This document shows positions 24,881-39,900 of a DNA stretch of 64,000 nucleotides, one piece after another (position 1 is the first letter of the stretch; each line of letters starts with the position of its first letter). Below the pieces are notes generated by a model, which was not told the DNA's origin, searched no databases, and saw nothing but the letters and a program-made list of their open reading frames with translations. Position numbers and translations under genes: made by a program. Origin of the DNA: Tachypleus tridentatus (lineage: Eukaryota; Arthropoda; Merostomata; Xiphosura; Limulidae); contig NC_134830.1 of assembly GCF_004210375.1 (NCBI RefSeq), positions 45,389,094 through 45,453,093 on the forward strand, in the 5' to 3' direction.

Positions 24881-27800
24881 ACTTAGTTGTTGTTGTAGAA
24901 ATAGACTTATTTAGGATTGGGGAAGAATATTCTTGTGAATTCATTGTTGTTGTATAAATAGACTTAGTTAGGTGTGGGGAACAATATTCCTGTGAACTCG
25001 TTGTTGTATAAATAGACATAGTTAGGTGTGGGAACAATATTCCTGTGAATTCATTGTTGTTGTATAAATAGACTGAGTTAGGAGTGGGGAACAATATTCC
25101 TGTGAAGTTATTGTTGTTGTATCAATAGATTTAGTTAGGAGTGGGGTACAATATTCCTGTGAATTCATTGTTCTTGTATAAATAGACAACTTGTTACGAA
25201 GTCACTACTTAGTTCTTGTTGTAGAAATAGACTTAGTTAGGAATGGGGAACAATATTCCTGTGAATTATTGTTGTTGTATAAATAGGCTTAGTTAGGAGT
25301 GGGGAACAATATTCCTGTGAATTCATTGTTGTTGTATAAATAGACTGAGTTAGGAGTGGGGAACAATATTCCTGTGAATTCATTGTTGTTGTATAAATAG
25401 ACTTAGTTAGGAGTGGGGAACAATATTCCTGTAAAGTCGTTGTTGTTGTATAAATAGACTTAGTTAGGAGTGGGGAACAATATTCCTGTGAATTCATTGT
25501 TGTTGTATAAATAGACTGAGTTAGGAGTGGGGAACAATATTCCTGTGAATTCATTGTTGTTGTATGAATAGACTAAGTTAGGAGTGGGAAACAATATTCC
25601 TGTGAATTCATTATTGTTATATAAATAGATTTAGTTAGGAGTGGGAAACAATATTCCTGTGAATTCATTGTTGTTGTATAAATAGACTTAGTTAGGAGTG
25701 GGGAACAATATTCCTGTAAAGTCGTTGTTGTTGTATAAATAGACTTAGTTAGGAGTGGGGAAGAATATTCCTGTGAAGTCGTTGTTGTTGTATAAATAGA
25801 CTTAGTTAGGAGTGGGGAACAATATTTGTTTGAAGTCGTTGTTGTTGTACAAATAGAGTTAGTTAGGAGTGGGGAACAATATTCGTTTGAAGTCCTTGTT
25901 GTATAAATAGACTTACTTAGGAGTGGGGAACAATATTCCTGTGAATTCATTGTTGTTGTATAAATAGACTTAGTTAGGAGTGGGGAACAATATTCGTTTG
26001 AAGTCATTGTTGTTGTATAAATAGAGTTAGTTAGGAGTGGGGAACAATATTCGTTTGAAGTCATTGTTGTTGTATAAATAGCTTTAGTTAGGAGTGGGGA
26101 ACAATATTCGTTTCAATTCATTGTTGTTGTATAAATAGACTTAGTTAGGAGTGGGGAACAATATTCGTTTTAATTCATTGTTGTTGTATAAATAGACTTA
26201 GTTAGGAGTGGGGAACAATATTCGTTTTAATTCATTGTTGTTGTATAAATAGACTTAGTTGTATAAATAGAGAACTTGTTACGAAGTCACAACTTAGTTG
26301 TTGTTGTAGAAATAGACTTAGTTAGGAGTGGGGAACAATATTCGTTTTAATTCATTGTTGTTGTATAAATAGACTTAGTTGTATAAATAGAGAACTTGTT
26401 ACGAAGTCACTACTTAGTTGTTGTTGTAGAAATAGACTTAGTTAGGAGTGGGGAACAATATTCGTTTTAATTCATTGTTGTTGTATAAATTGACTTAGTT
26501 GTATAAATAGACAACTTGTTACGAAGTCACAACTTAGTTGTTGTTGTAGAAATAGACTTAGTTAGGAGTGGGGAACAATATTCCTGTGAAATCGTTGTTG
26601 TTGTATAAATAGACTTAGTTAGGATTGGGGAAGAATATTCTTGTGAATTCATTGTTGTTGTATAAATAGACTTAGTTAGGTGTGGGGAACAATATTCCTG
26701 TGAACTCGTTGTTGTATAAATAGACATAGTTAGGTGTGGGAACAATATTCCTGTGAATTCATTGTTGTTGTATAAATAGACTGAGTTAGGAGTGGGGAAC
26801 AATATTCCTGTGAAGTTATTGTTGTTGTATAAATAGATTTAGTTAGGAGTGGGGTACAATATTCCTGTGAATTCATTGTTCTTGTATAAATAGACAACTT
26901 GTTACGAAGTCACTACTTTGTTCTTGTTGTAGAAATAGACTTAGTTAGGAATGGGGAACAATATTCCTGTGAATTCATTGTTGTTGTATAAATAGGCTTA
27001 GTTAGGAGTGGGGAACAATATTCCTGGGAATTCATTGTTGTTGTATAAATAGACTGAGTTAGGAGTGGGGAACAATATTCCTGTGAATTCATTGTTGTTG
27101 TATAAATAGACTGAGTTAGGAGTGGGAAACAATATTCCTGTGAATTCATTATTGTTATATAAATAGATTTAGTTAGGAGTGGGAAACAATATTCCTGTGA
27201 ATTCATTGTTGTTGTATAAATAGACTTAGTTAGGAGTGGGGAACAATATTCCTGTAAAGTCGTTGTTGTTGTATAAATAGACTTAGTTAGGAGTGGGGTA
27301 CAATATTCCTGTGAAGTCGTTGTTGTTGTATAAATAGACTTAGTTAGGAGTGGGGAACAATATTCGTTTGAAGTCGTTGTTGTTGTACAAATAGAGTTAG
27401 TTAGGAGTGGGGAACAATATTCGTTTGAAGTCCTTGTTGTATAAATAGACTTAGTTAGGAGTGGGGAAAAATATTCCTTTTAATTCATTGTTGTTGTAGA
27501 AATAGACTTAGGAGTGGGGAACAATATTCGTTTTAATTCATTGTTGTTGTATAAATAGACTTAGTTGTATAAATAGACAACTTGTTACGAAGTCACAACT
27601 TAGTTGTTGTTGTAGAAATAGACTTAGTTAGGAGTGGGGAACAATATTCGTTTGAATTTATTGTTGTTGTATAAACAGACTTAGTTAGGAGTGGGGAACA
27701 ATATTCGTTTGAAGTCATTGTTGTTGTATAAATAGACTTAGTTAGGACTGGGGAACAATATTCGTTTGAAGTCATTGTTGTATAAATAGACTTAGTTAGG

Positions 27801-30800
27801 AGTGGGGAACAATATTCGTTTGAATTCATTGTTGTTGTATAAATAGACTTAGTTAGGAGTGGGGAACAATATTCGTTTGAATTCATTGTTGTTGTATAAA
27901 TAGACTTATTTAGGAGTGGGGAACAATATTCCTTTGAAGTCGTTGTTGTTGTATAAATAGACTTAGTTAGGAGTGGGGAACAATATTCGTTTGAATTCAT
28001 TGTTGTTGTACAAATAGACTGAGTTAGGAGTGGGAAACAATATTCCTGTGAATTCATTGTTGTTGTATAAATAGACTGAGTTAGGAGTGGGAAACAATAT
28101 TCCTGTGAATTCATTATTGTTATATAAATAGATTTAGTTAGGAGTGGGAAACAATATTCCTGTGAATTCATTGTTGTTGTATAAATAGACTTAGTTAGGA
28201 GTGGGGAACAATATTCCTGTAAAGTCGTTGTTGTTGTATAAATAGACTGAGTTAGGAGTGGGAAACAATATTCCTGTGAATTCATTATTGTTATATAAAT
28301 AGATTTAGTTAGGAGTGGGAAACAATATTCCTGTGAATTCATTGTTGTTGTATAAATAGACTTAGTTAGGAGTGGGGAACAATATTCCTGTAAAGTCGTT
28401 GTTGTTGTATAAATAGACTTAGTTAGGAGTGGGGAACAATATTCCTGTGAAGTCGTTGTTGTTGTATAAATAGACTTAGTTAGGAGTGGGGAACAATATT
28501 TGTTTGAAGTCGTTGTTGTTGTACAAATAGAGTTAGTTAGGAGTGGGGAACAATATTCGTTTGAATTCCTTGTTGTATAAATAGACTTACTTAGGAGTGG
28601 GGAACAATATTCCTGTGAATTCATTGTTGTTGTATAAATAGACTTAGTTAGGAGTGGGGAACAATATTCCTGTGAATTCATTGTTGTTGTATAAATAGAC
28701 TGAGTTAGGAGTGGGAAACAATATTCCTGTGAATTCATTGTTGTTGTATAAATAGACTGAGTTAGGAGTGGGAAACAATATTCCTGTGAATTCATTATTG
28801 TTATATAAATAGATTTAGTTAGGAGTGGGAAACAATATTCCTGTGAATTCATTGTTGTTGTATAAATAGACTTAGTTAGAGTGGGGAACAATATTCCTGT
28901 AAAGTCGTTGTTGTTGTATAAATAGACTTAGTTAGGAGTGGGGAACAATATTCCTGTGAAGTCGTTGTTGTTGTATAAATAGACTTAGTTAGGAGTGGGG
29001 AACAATATTTGTTTGAAGTCGTTGTTGTTGTACAAATAGAGTTAGTTAGGAGTGGGGAACAATATTCGTTTGAAGTCCTTGTTGTATAAATAGACTTACT
29101 TAGGAGTGGGGAACAATATTCCTGTGAATTCATTGTTGTTGTATAAATAGACTTAGTTAGGAGTGGGGAACAATATTCGTTTGAAGTCATTGTTGTTGTA
29201 TAAATAGACTTAGTTAGGAGTGGGGAACAATATTCGTTTGAAGTCATTGTTGTTGTATAAATAGACTTAGTTAGGAGTGGGGAACAATATTCGTTTCAAT
29301 TCATTGTTGTTGTATAAATAGACTTAGTTAGGAGTGGGGAACAATATTCGTTTTAATTCATTGTTGTTGTATAAATAGACTTAGTTAGGAGTGGGGAACA
29401 ATATTCGTTTTAATTCATTGTTGTTGTATAAATAGACTTAGTTGTATAAATAGAGAACTTGTTACGAAGTCACAACTTAGTTGTTGTTGTAGAAATAGAC
29501 TTCGTTAGGAGTGGGGAACAATATTCGTTTTAATTCATTGTTGTTGTATAAATAGACTTAGTTGTATAAATAGAGAACTTGTTACGAAGTCACTACTTAG
29601 TTGTTGTTGTAGAAATAGACTTAGTTAGGAGTGGGGAACAATATTCGTTTTAATTCATTGTTGTTGTATAAATAGACTTAGTTGTATAAATAGACAACTT
29701 GTTACGAAGTCACTACTTAGTTCTTGTTGTAGAAATAGACTTAGTTAGGAATGGGGAACAATATTCCTGTGAATTATTGTTGTTGTATAAATAGGCTTAG
29801 TTAGGAGTGGGGAACAATATTCCTGTGAATTCATTGTTGTTGTATAAATAGACTGAGTTAGGAGTGGGGAACATTATTCCTGTGAATTCATTGTTGTTGT
29901 ATAAATAGACTTAGTTAGGAGTGGGGAACAATATTCCTGTAAAGTCGTTGTTGTTGTATAAATAGACTTAGTTAGGAGTGGGGAACAATATTCCTGTGAA
30001 GTCGTTGTTGTTGTATAAATAGACTTAGTTAGGAGTGGGGAACAATATTTGTTTGAAGTCGTTGTTGTTGTACAAATAGAGTTAGTTGGGAGTGGGGAAC
30101 AATATTCGTTTGAAGTCCTTGTTGTATAAATAGACTTAGTTAGGAGTGGGGAAAAATATTCGTTTTAATTCATTGTTGTTGTATAAATAGACTTAGGAGT
30201 GGGACACAATATTCGTTTTATTTCATTGTTGTTGTATAAATAGACTTAGTTGTATAAATAGACAACTTGTTACGAAGTCACAACTTAGTTGTTGTAGAAA
30301 TAGACTTAGTTAGGAGTGGGGAACAATATTCGTTTGAATTTATTGTTGTTGTATAAATAGACTTAGTTAGGAGTGGGGAACAATATTCGTTTGAAGTCAT
30401 TGTTGTTGTATAAATAGACTGAGTTAGGAGTGGGAAACAATATTCCTGTGAATTCATTATTGTTATATAAATAGATTTAGTTAGGAGTGGGAAACAATAT
30501 TCCTGTGAATTCATTGTTGTTGTATAAATAGACTTAGTTAGGAGTGGGGAACAATATTCCTGTAAAGTCGTTGTTGTTGTATAAATAGACTTAGTTAGGA
30601 GTGGGGAACAATATTCCTGTGAAGTCGTTGTTGTTGTATAAATAGACTTAGTTAGGAGTGGGGAACAATATTCGTTTGAAGTCGTTGTTGTTGCACAAAT
30701 AGAGTTAGTTAGGAGTGGGGAACAATATTCGTTTGAAGTCCTTGTTGTATAAATAGACTTAGTTAGGAGTGGGGAAAAATATTCGTTTTAATTCATTGTT

Positions 30801-33007
30801 GTTGTAGAAATAGACTTAGGAGTGGGGAACAATATTCGTTTTAATTCATTGTTGTTGTATAAATAGACTTAGTTGTATAAATAGACAACTTGTTACGAAG
30901 TCACAACTTAGTTGTTGTTGTAGAAATAGACTTAGTTAGGAGTGGGGAACAATATTCGTTTGAAGTCATTGTTGTATAAATAGACTTAGTTAGGAGTGGG
31001 GAACAATATTCGTTTGAAGTCATTGTTGTTGTATAAATAGACTTAGTTAGGACTGGGGAACAATATTCGTTTGAAGTCATTGTTGTATAAATAGACTTAG
31101 TTAGGAGTGGGGAACAATATTCGTTTGAATTCATTGTTGTTGTATAAATAGACTTAGTTAGGAGTGGGGAACAATATTCGTTTGAATTCATTGTTGTTGT
31201 ATAAATAGACTTATTTAGGAGTGGGGAACAATATTCGTTTGAAGTCGTTGTTGTTGTATAAATAGACTTTGTTAGGAGTGGGGAACAATATTCCTTTGAA
31301 TTCATTGTTGTTGTATAAATAGACTGAGTTAGGAGTGGGAAACAATATTCCTGTGAATTCATTATTGTTATATAAATAGATTTAGTTAGGAGTGGGAAAC
31401 AAAATTCCTGTGAATTCATTGTTGTTGTATAAATAGACTTAGTTAGGAGTGGGGAACAATATTCCTGTAAAGTCGTTGTTGTTGTATAAATAGACTTAGT
31501 TAGCTGTGGGAACAATATTCCTGTGAATTCATTGTTGTTGTATAAATAGACTGCGTTAGGAGTGGGGAACAATATTTGTTTGAATTCATTGTTGTTGTAT
31601 AAATAGACTTAGTTGTATAAATAGACAACTTGTTACGAAGTCACAACTTAGTTGTTGTTGTAGAAATAGACTTAGTTAGGAGTGGGGAACAATATTCCTT
31701 TGAAATCGTTGTTGTTGTACAAATAGACTTAGTTAGGATTGGGGAACAATATTCTTGTGAATTCATTGTTGTTGTATAAATAGACTGAGTTAGGAGTGGG
31801 GAACAATATTCCTGTGAATTCATTGTTGTTGTATAAATAGACTGAGTTAGGAGTAGGAAACAATATTCCTGTGAATTCATTATTGTTATATAAATAGATT
31901 TAGTTAGGAGTGGGAAACAATATTCCTGTGAATTCATTGTTGTTGTATAAATAGACTTAGTTAGGAGTGGGGAACAATATTCCTGTAAAGTCGTTGTTGT
32001 TGTATAAATAGACTTAGTTAGGAGTGGGGAACAATATTCCTGTGAAGTCATTGTTGTGGTATAAATGGACTTAGGAATGGGAACAATATTCTTGTGAATT
32101 CATTGTTGTTGTATAAATAGACTTAGTTAGGTGTGGGGAACAATATTCCTGTGAACTCATTGTTGTTGTATAAATAGACATAGTTAGCTGTGGGAACAAT
32201 ATTCCTGTGAATTCATTGTTGTTGTATAAATAGACTGCGTTAGGAGTGGGGAACAATATTTGTTTGAATTCATTGTTGTTGTATAAATAGACTTAGTTGT
32301 ATAAATAGACAACTTGTTACGAAGTCACAACTTAGTTGTTGTTGTAGAAATAGACTTAGTTAGGAGTGGGGAACAATATTCCTTTGAAATCGTTGTTGTT
32401 GTACAAATAGACTTAGTTAGGATTGGGGAACAATATTCTTGTGAATTCATTGTTGTTGTATAAATAGACTGAGTTAGCAGTGGGGAACAATATTCCTGTG
32501 AATTCATTGTTGTTGTATAAATAGACTGAGTTAGGAGTAGGAAACAATATTCCTGTGAATTCATTATTGTTATATAAATAGATTTAGTTAGGAGTGGGAA
32601 ACAATATTCCTGTGAATTCATTGTTGTTGTATAAATAGACTTAGTTAGGAGTGGGGAACAATATTCCTGTAAAGTCGTTGTTGTTGTATAAATAGACTTA
32701 GTTAGGAGTGGGGAACAATATTCCTGTGAAGTCGTTGTTGTTGTATAAATAGACTTAGTTAGGAGTGGGGAACAATATTTGTTTGAAGTCGTTGTTGTTG
32801 TACAAATAGAGTTAGTTAGGAGTGGGGAACAATATTCGTTTGAAGTCCTTGTTGTATAAATAGACTTAGTTAGGAGTGGGGAAAAATATTCGTTTTAATT
32901 CATTGTTGTTGTATAAATAGACTTAGGAGTGGGACACAATATTCGTTTTATTTCATTGTTGTTGTATAAATAGACTTAGTTGTATAAATAGACAACTTGT
33001 TACGAAG

Positions 33008-33931
33008 TCACAACTTAGTTGTTGTAGAAATAGACTTAGTTAGGAGTGGGGAACAATATTCGTTTGAATTTATTGTTGTTGTATAAATAGACTTAGTTAG
33101 GAGTGGGGAACAATATTCGTTTGAAGTCATTGTTGTTGTATAAATAGACTTAGTTAGGACTGGGGAACAATATTCGTTTCTAGTCATTGTTGTATAAATA
33201 GACTTAGTTAGGAGTGGGGAACAATATTCGTTTGAATTCATTGTTGTTGTATAAATAGACTTATTTAGGAGTGGGGAACAATATTCGTTTGAAGTCGTTG
33301 TTGTTGTATAAATAGACTTAGTTAGGAGTGGGAAACAATATTCCTGTGAATTCATTATTGTTATATAAATAGATTTAGTTCGGAGTGGGAAACAATATTC
33401 CTGTGAATTCATTGTTGTTGTATAAATAGACTTAGTTAGGAGTGGGGAACAATATTCCTGTAAAGTCGTTGTTGTTGTATAAATAGACTTAGTTAGGAGT
33501 GGGGAACAATATTCCTGTGAATTCATTGTTGATGTATAAATAGACTTATTTGTATAAATAGACAACTTGTTACGAATTCACAACTTAGTTGTTGTTGTAG
33601 AAATAGACTTAGTTAGGAGTGGGGAACAATATTCCTGTGAATTCATTGTTGTTGTATAAATAGACTTAGTTAGGAGTGGGGAACAATATTCCTGTGAAGT
33701 CATTGTTGTTGTATAAATAGACTTAGTTAGGAGTGGGGAACAATATTCCTGTGAAGTCATTGTTGCTGTATAAATGGACTTACTTAGGAGTGGGGAACAA
33801 TATTCCTGTGAATTCATTGTTGTTGTATAAATAGACTTAGTTAGGAGTGGGGAACAATATTCGTTTGAAGTCATTGTTGTTGTATAAATAGAGCTAGTTA
33901 GGAGTGGGGAACAATATTCGTTTGAAGTCAT
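33008..33931. repeat. Block duplicated at 36,838-37,761
   Basis: Minus-strand frames at 33,008-33,565 and 36,838-37,395, and at 33,578-33,931 and 37,408-37,761, are near-identical in translation. Both pairs have the same offset of 3,830 bp. Rare variants such as GTTGCTGTATAAATGG and TAGAGCTAG are shared between the copies. Confidence 0.85.
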
Positions 33932-36900
33932 TGTTGTTGTATAAATAGCCTTAGTTAGGAGTGGGGAACAATATTCGTTTTAATTCATTGTTGTTGTATA
34001 AATAGACTTAGTTAGGAGTGGGGAACAATATTCGTTTTAATTCATTGTTGTTGTATAAATAGACTTAGTTGTATAAATAGAGAACTTGTTACGAAGTCAC
34101 AACTTAGTTGTTGTTGTAGAAATAGACTTAGTTAGGAGTGGGGAACAATATTCGTTTTAATTCATTGTTGTTGTATAAATAGACTTAGTTGTATAAATAG
34201 ACAACTTGTTACGAAGTCACAACTTAGTTGTTGTTGTAGAAATAGACTTAGTTAGGAGTGGGGAACAATATTCCTGTGAATTCATTGTTGTTGTATAAAT
34301 AGACTTAGTTAGGAGTGGGGTACAATATTCCTGTGAATTCATTATTGTTGTATAAATAGACTTAGTTAGGAGTGGGGAACAATATTCGTTTAAATTCATT
34401 GTTGTTGTATAAATAGACTTAGTTGTATAAATAGAGAACTTGTTACGAAGTCACAACTTAGTTGTTGTTGTAGAAATAGACTTAGTTAGGAGTGGGAAAG
34501 AATATTCCTGTGAATTCATTATTTTTATATAAATAGATTTAGTTAGGAGTGGGAAACAATATTCCTGTGATTTCATTGTTGTTGTATAAATAGACTTAGT
34601 TAGGAGTGGGGAACAATATTCCTGTAAAGTCGTTGTTGTTGTATAAATAGACTTAGTTAGGAGTGGGGAACAATATTCCTGTGAATTCATTGTTGATGTA
34701 TAAATAGACTTATTTGTATAAATAGACAACTTGTTACGAAGTCACAACTTATTTGTTGTTGTAGAAATAGACTTAGTTAGGAGTGGGGAACAATATTCCT
34801 GTGAATTCATTGTTGTTGTATAAATAGACTTAGTTAGGAGTGGGGAACAATATTCCTGTGAAGTCATTGTTGTTGTATAAATAGACTTAGTTAGGAGTGG
34901 GGAACAATATTCCTCTGAAGTCATTGTTGCTGTATAAATGGACTTACTTAGGAGTGGGGAACAATATTCCTGTGAATTCATTGTTGTTGTATAAATAGAC
35001 TTAGTTAGGAGTGGGGAACAATATTCGTTTGAAGTCATTGTTGTTGTATAAATAGCCTTAGTTAGGAGTGGGGAACAATATTCGTTTCAATTCATTGTTG
35101 TTGTATAAATAGACTTTGTTAGGAGTGGGGAACAATATTCGTTTTAATTCATTGTTGTTGTATAAATAGACTTAGTTAGGAGTGGGGAACAATATTCGTT
35201 TTAATTCATTGTTGTTGTATAAATAGACTTAGTTGTATAAATAGAGAACTTGTTACGAAGTCACAACTTAGTTGTTGTTGTATAAATAGACTTAGTTAGG
35301 AGTGGGGAACAATATTCGTTTTAATTCATTGTTGTTGTATAAATAGACTTAGTTGTATAAATAGACAACTTGTTACGAAGTCACAACTTAGTTGTTGTTG
35401 TAGAAATAGACTTAGTTAGGAGTGGGGAACAATATTCCTGTAAAGTCGTTGTTGTTGTATAAATAGACTTAGTTAGGAATGGGGAACAATATTCCTGTGA
35501 AGTCGTTATTGTTGTATAAATAGACTTAGTTAGGAGTGAGGAACAATATTCGATTGAAGTCATTGTTGTGGTATAAATGGACTTAGGAATGGGAACAATA
35601 TTCTTGTGAATTCATTGTTGTTGTATAAATAGACTTAGGTGTGGGGAACAATATTCCTGTGAACTCATTGTTGTTGTATAAATAGACATAGTTAGCTGTG
35701 GGAACAATATTCCTGTGAATTCATTGTTGTTGTATAAATAGACTGCGTTAGGAGTGGGGAACAATATTTGTTTGAATTCATTGTTGTTGTATAAATAGAC
35801 TTAGTTGTATAAATAGACAACTTGTTACGAAGTCACAACTTAGTTGTTGTTGTAGAAATAGACTTAGTTAGGAGTGGGGAAGAATATTCCTTTGAAATCG
35901 TTGTTGTTGTATAAATAGACTTAATTAGGATTGGGGAACAATATTCTTGTGAATTCATTGTTGTTGTATAAATAGACTTAGTTAGGTGTGGGGACAATAT
36001 TCCTGTGAACGCGTTGTTGTATAAATAGACATAGTTAGGTGTGGGAACAATATTCCTGTGAATTCATTGTTGTTGTATAAATAGACTGAGTTAGGAGTGG
36101 GGAACAATATTCCTGTGAAGTTATTGTTCTTGTATAAATAGACTTAGTTAGGAGTGGGGTACAATATTCCTGTAAATTCCTTGTTGTTGTATAAATAGAC
36201 AACTTGTTACGAAGTCACAACTTAGTTCTTGTTGTAGAAATAGACTTAGTTAGGAATGGGGAACAATATTCCTGTGAATTCATTGTTGTTGTATAAATAG
36301 ACTTAGTTAGGAGTGGGGAACAATATTCCTGTGAATTCATTGTTGTTGTATAAATAGACTGAGTTAGGAGTGGGGAACAATATTCCTGTGAATTCATTGT
36401 TGTTGTATAAATAGACTGAGTTAGGAGTGGGAAACAATATTCCTGTGAATTCATTATTGTTATATAAATAGATTTAGTTAGGAGTGGGAAACAATATTCC
36501 TGTAAAGTCGTTGTTGTTGTATAAATAGACTTAGTTAGGAGTGGGGAACAATATTCCTGTGAAGTCGTTGTTGTTGTATAAATAGACTTAGTTAGGAGTG
36601 GGGAACAATATTTGTTTGAAGTCGTTGTTGTATAAATAGAGTTAGTTAGGAGTGGGGAACAATATTCGTTTGAAGTCCTTGTTGTATAAATAGACTTAGT
36701 TAGGAGTGGGGAAAAATATTCGTTTTAATTCATTGTTGTTGTATAAATAGACTTAGGAGTGGGACACAATATTCGTTTTATTTCATTGTTGTTGTATAAA
36801 TAGACTTAGTTGTATAAATAGACAACTTGTTACGAAGTCACAACTTAGTTGTTGTAGAAATAGACTTAGTTAGGAGTGGGGAACAATATTCGTTTGAATT

Positions 36901-39900
36901 TATTGTTGTTGTATAAATAGACTTAGTTAGGAGTGGGGAACAATATTCGTTTGAAGTCATTGTTGTTGTATAAATAGACTTAGTTAGGACTGGGGAACAA
37001 TATTCGTTTGAAGTCATTGTTGTATAAATAGACTTAGTTAGGAGTGGGGAACAATATTCGTTTGAATTCATTGTTGTTGTATAAATAGACTTATTTAGGA
37101 GTGGGGAACAATATTCGTTTGAAGTCGTTGTTGTTGTATAAATAGACTTAGTTAGGAGTGGGAAACAATATTCCTGTGAATTCATTATTGTTATATAAAT
37201 AGATTTAGTTAGGAGTGGGAAACAATATTCCTGTGAATTCATTGTTGTTGTATAAATAGACTTAGTTAGGAGTGGGGAACAATATTCCTGTAAAGTCGTT
37301 GTTGTTGTATAAATAGACTTAGTTAGGAGTGGGGAACAATATTCCTTTGAATTCATTGTTGATGTATAAATAGACTTATTTGTATAAATAGACAACTTGT
37401 TACGAAGTCACAACTTAGTTGTTGTTGTAGAAATAGACTTAGTTAGGAGTGGGGAACAATATTCCTGTGAATTCATTGTTGTTGTATAAATAGACTTAGT
37501 TAGGAGTGGGGAACAATATTCCTGTGAAGTCATTGTTGTTGTATAAATAGACTTAGTTAGGAGTGGGGAACAATATTCCTGTGAAGTCATTGTTGCTGTA
37601 TAAATGGACTTACTTAGAAGTGGGGAACAATATTCCTGTGAATTCATTGTTGTTGTATAAATAGACTTAGTTAGGAGTGGGGAACAATATTCGTTTGAAG
37701 TCATTGTTGTTGTATAAATAGAGCTAGTTAGGAGTGGGGAACAATATTCGTTTGAAGTCATTGTTGTTGTATAAATAGCCTTAGTTAGTAGTGGGGAACA
37801 ATATTCGTTTTAATTCATTGTTGTTGTATAAATAGACTTAGTTAGGAGTGGGGAACAATATTCGTTTTAATTCATTGTTGTTGTATAAATAGACTTAGTT
37901 AGGAGTGGGGAACAATATTCGTTTTAATTCATTGTTGTTGTATAAATAGACTTAGTTGTATAAATAGAGAACTTGTTACGAAGTCACAACTTAGTTGTTG
38001 TTGTAGAAATAGACTTAGTTAGGAGTGGGGAACAATATTCGTTTTAATTCATTGTTGTTGTATAAATAGACTTAGTTAGGAGTGGGGAACAATATTCCTG
38101 TAAAGTCGTTGTTGTTGTATAAATAGACTTAGTTAGGAGTGGGGAACAATATTCCTGTGAAGTCGTTGTTGTTGTATAAATAGACTTAGTTAGGAGTGGG
38201 GAACAATATTCGTTTGAAGTCGTTGTTGTTGTACAAATAGAGTTAGTTAGGAGTGGGGAACAATAATCGTTTGAAGTCCTTGTTGTATAAATAGACTTAG
38301 TTAGGAGTTGGGAAAAATATTCGTTTTAATTCATTGTTGTTGTATAAATAGACTTAGTTGTATAAATAGACAACTTGTTACGAAGTCACAACTTAGTTGT
38401 TGTTGTAGAAATAGACTTAGTTAGGAGTGGGGAACAATATTCCTGTGAATTCATTGTTGTTGTATAAATAGACTTAGTTAGGAGTGGGGTACAATATTCC
38501 TGTGAATTCATTATTGTTGAATAAATAGACTTAGTTAGGAGTGGGGAACAATATTCGTTTTAATTCATTGTTGTTGTATAAATAGACTTAGTTGTATAAA
38601 TAGACAACTTGTTACGAAGTCACAACTTAGTTGTTGTTGTAGAAATAGACTTAGTTAGGAGTGGGGAACAATATTCCTGTAAAGTCGTTGTTGTTGTATA
38701 AATAGACTTAGTTAGGAATGGGGAACAATATTCCTGTGAAGTCGTTATTGTTGTATAAATAGACTTAGTTAGGAGTGGGGAACAATATTCGTTTGAAGTC
38801 ATTGTTGTGGTATAAATGGACTTAGGAATGGGGAACAATATTCTTGTGAATTCATTGTTGTTGTATAAATAGACTTAGTTAGGTGTGGGGAACAATATTC
38901 CTGTGAACTCATTCGTGTTGTATAAATTGACATAGTTAGCTGTGGGAACAATATTCCTGTGAATTCATTGTTGTTGTATAAATAGACTGAGTTAGGAGTG
39001 GGGAACAATATTCCTTTGAAGTCGTTGTTGTTGTATAAATAGACTTAGTTAGGAGTGGGGAACAATATTCCTTTGAATTCATTGTTGTTGTATAAATAGA
39101 CAACTTGTTACGAAGTCACAACTTAGTTCTTGTTGTAGAAATAGACTTAGTTAGGAATGGGGAACAATATTCCTGTGAATTCATTGTTGTTGTATAAATA
39201 GACTTAGTTAGGAGTGGGGAACAATATTCCTGTGAATTCATTGTTGTTGTATAAATAGACTGAGTTAGGAGTGGGGAACAATATTCCTGTGAATTCATTG
39301 TTGTTGTATAAATAGACTGAGTTAGGAGTGGGAAACAATATTCCTGTGAATTCATTATTGTTATATAAATAGATTTAGTTAGGAGTGGGAAACAATATTC
39401 CTGTGAATTCATTGTTGTTGTATAAATAGACTTAGTTAGGAGTGGGGAACAATATTCCTGTAAAGTCGTTGTTGTTGTATAAATAGACTTAGTTAGGAGT
39501 GGGGAAGAATATTCCTGTGAAGTCGTTGTTGTTGTATAAATAGACTTAGTTAGGAGTGGGGAACAATATTTGTTTGAAGTCGTTGTTGTTGTACAAATAG
39601 AGTTAGTTAGGAGTGGGGAACAATATTCGTTTGAAGTCCTTGTTGTATAAATAGACTTAGTTAGGAGTGGGGAACAATATTCGTGTGAATTCATTGTTGT
39701 TGTATAAATAGACTTAGTTAGGAGTGGGGAACAATATTCCTTTGAAGTCATTGTTGTTGTATAAATAGAGTTAGTTAGGAGTGGGGAACAATATTCGTTT
39801 GAAGTCATTGTTGTTGTATAAATAGACTTTAGTTAGGAGTGGGGAACAATATTCCTGTGAATTCATTGTTGTTGTATAAATAGACTTAGTTAGGAGTGAA

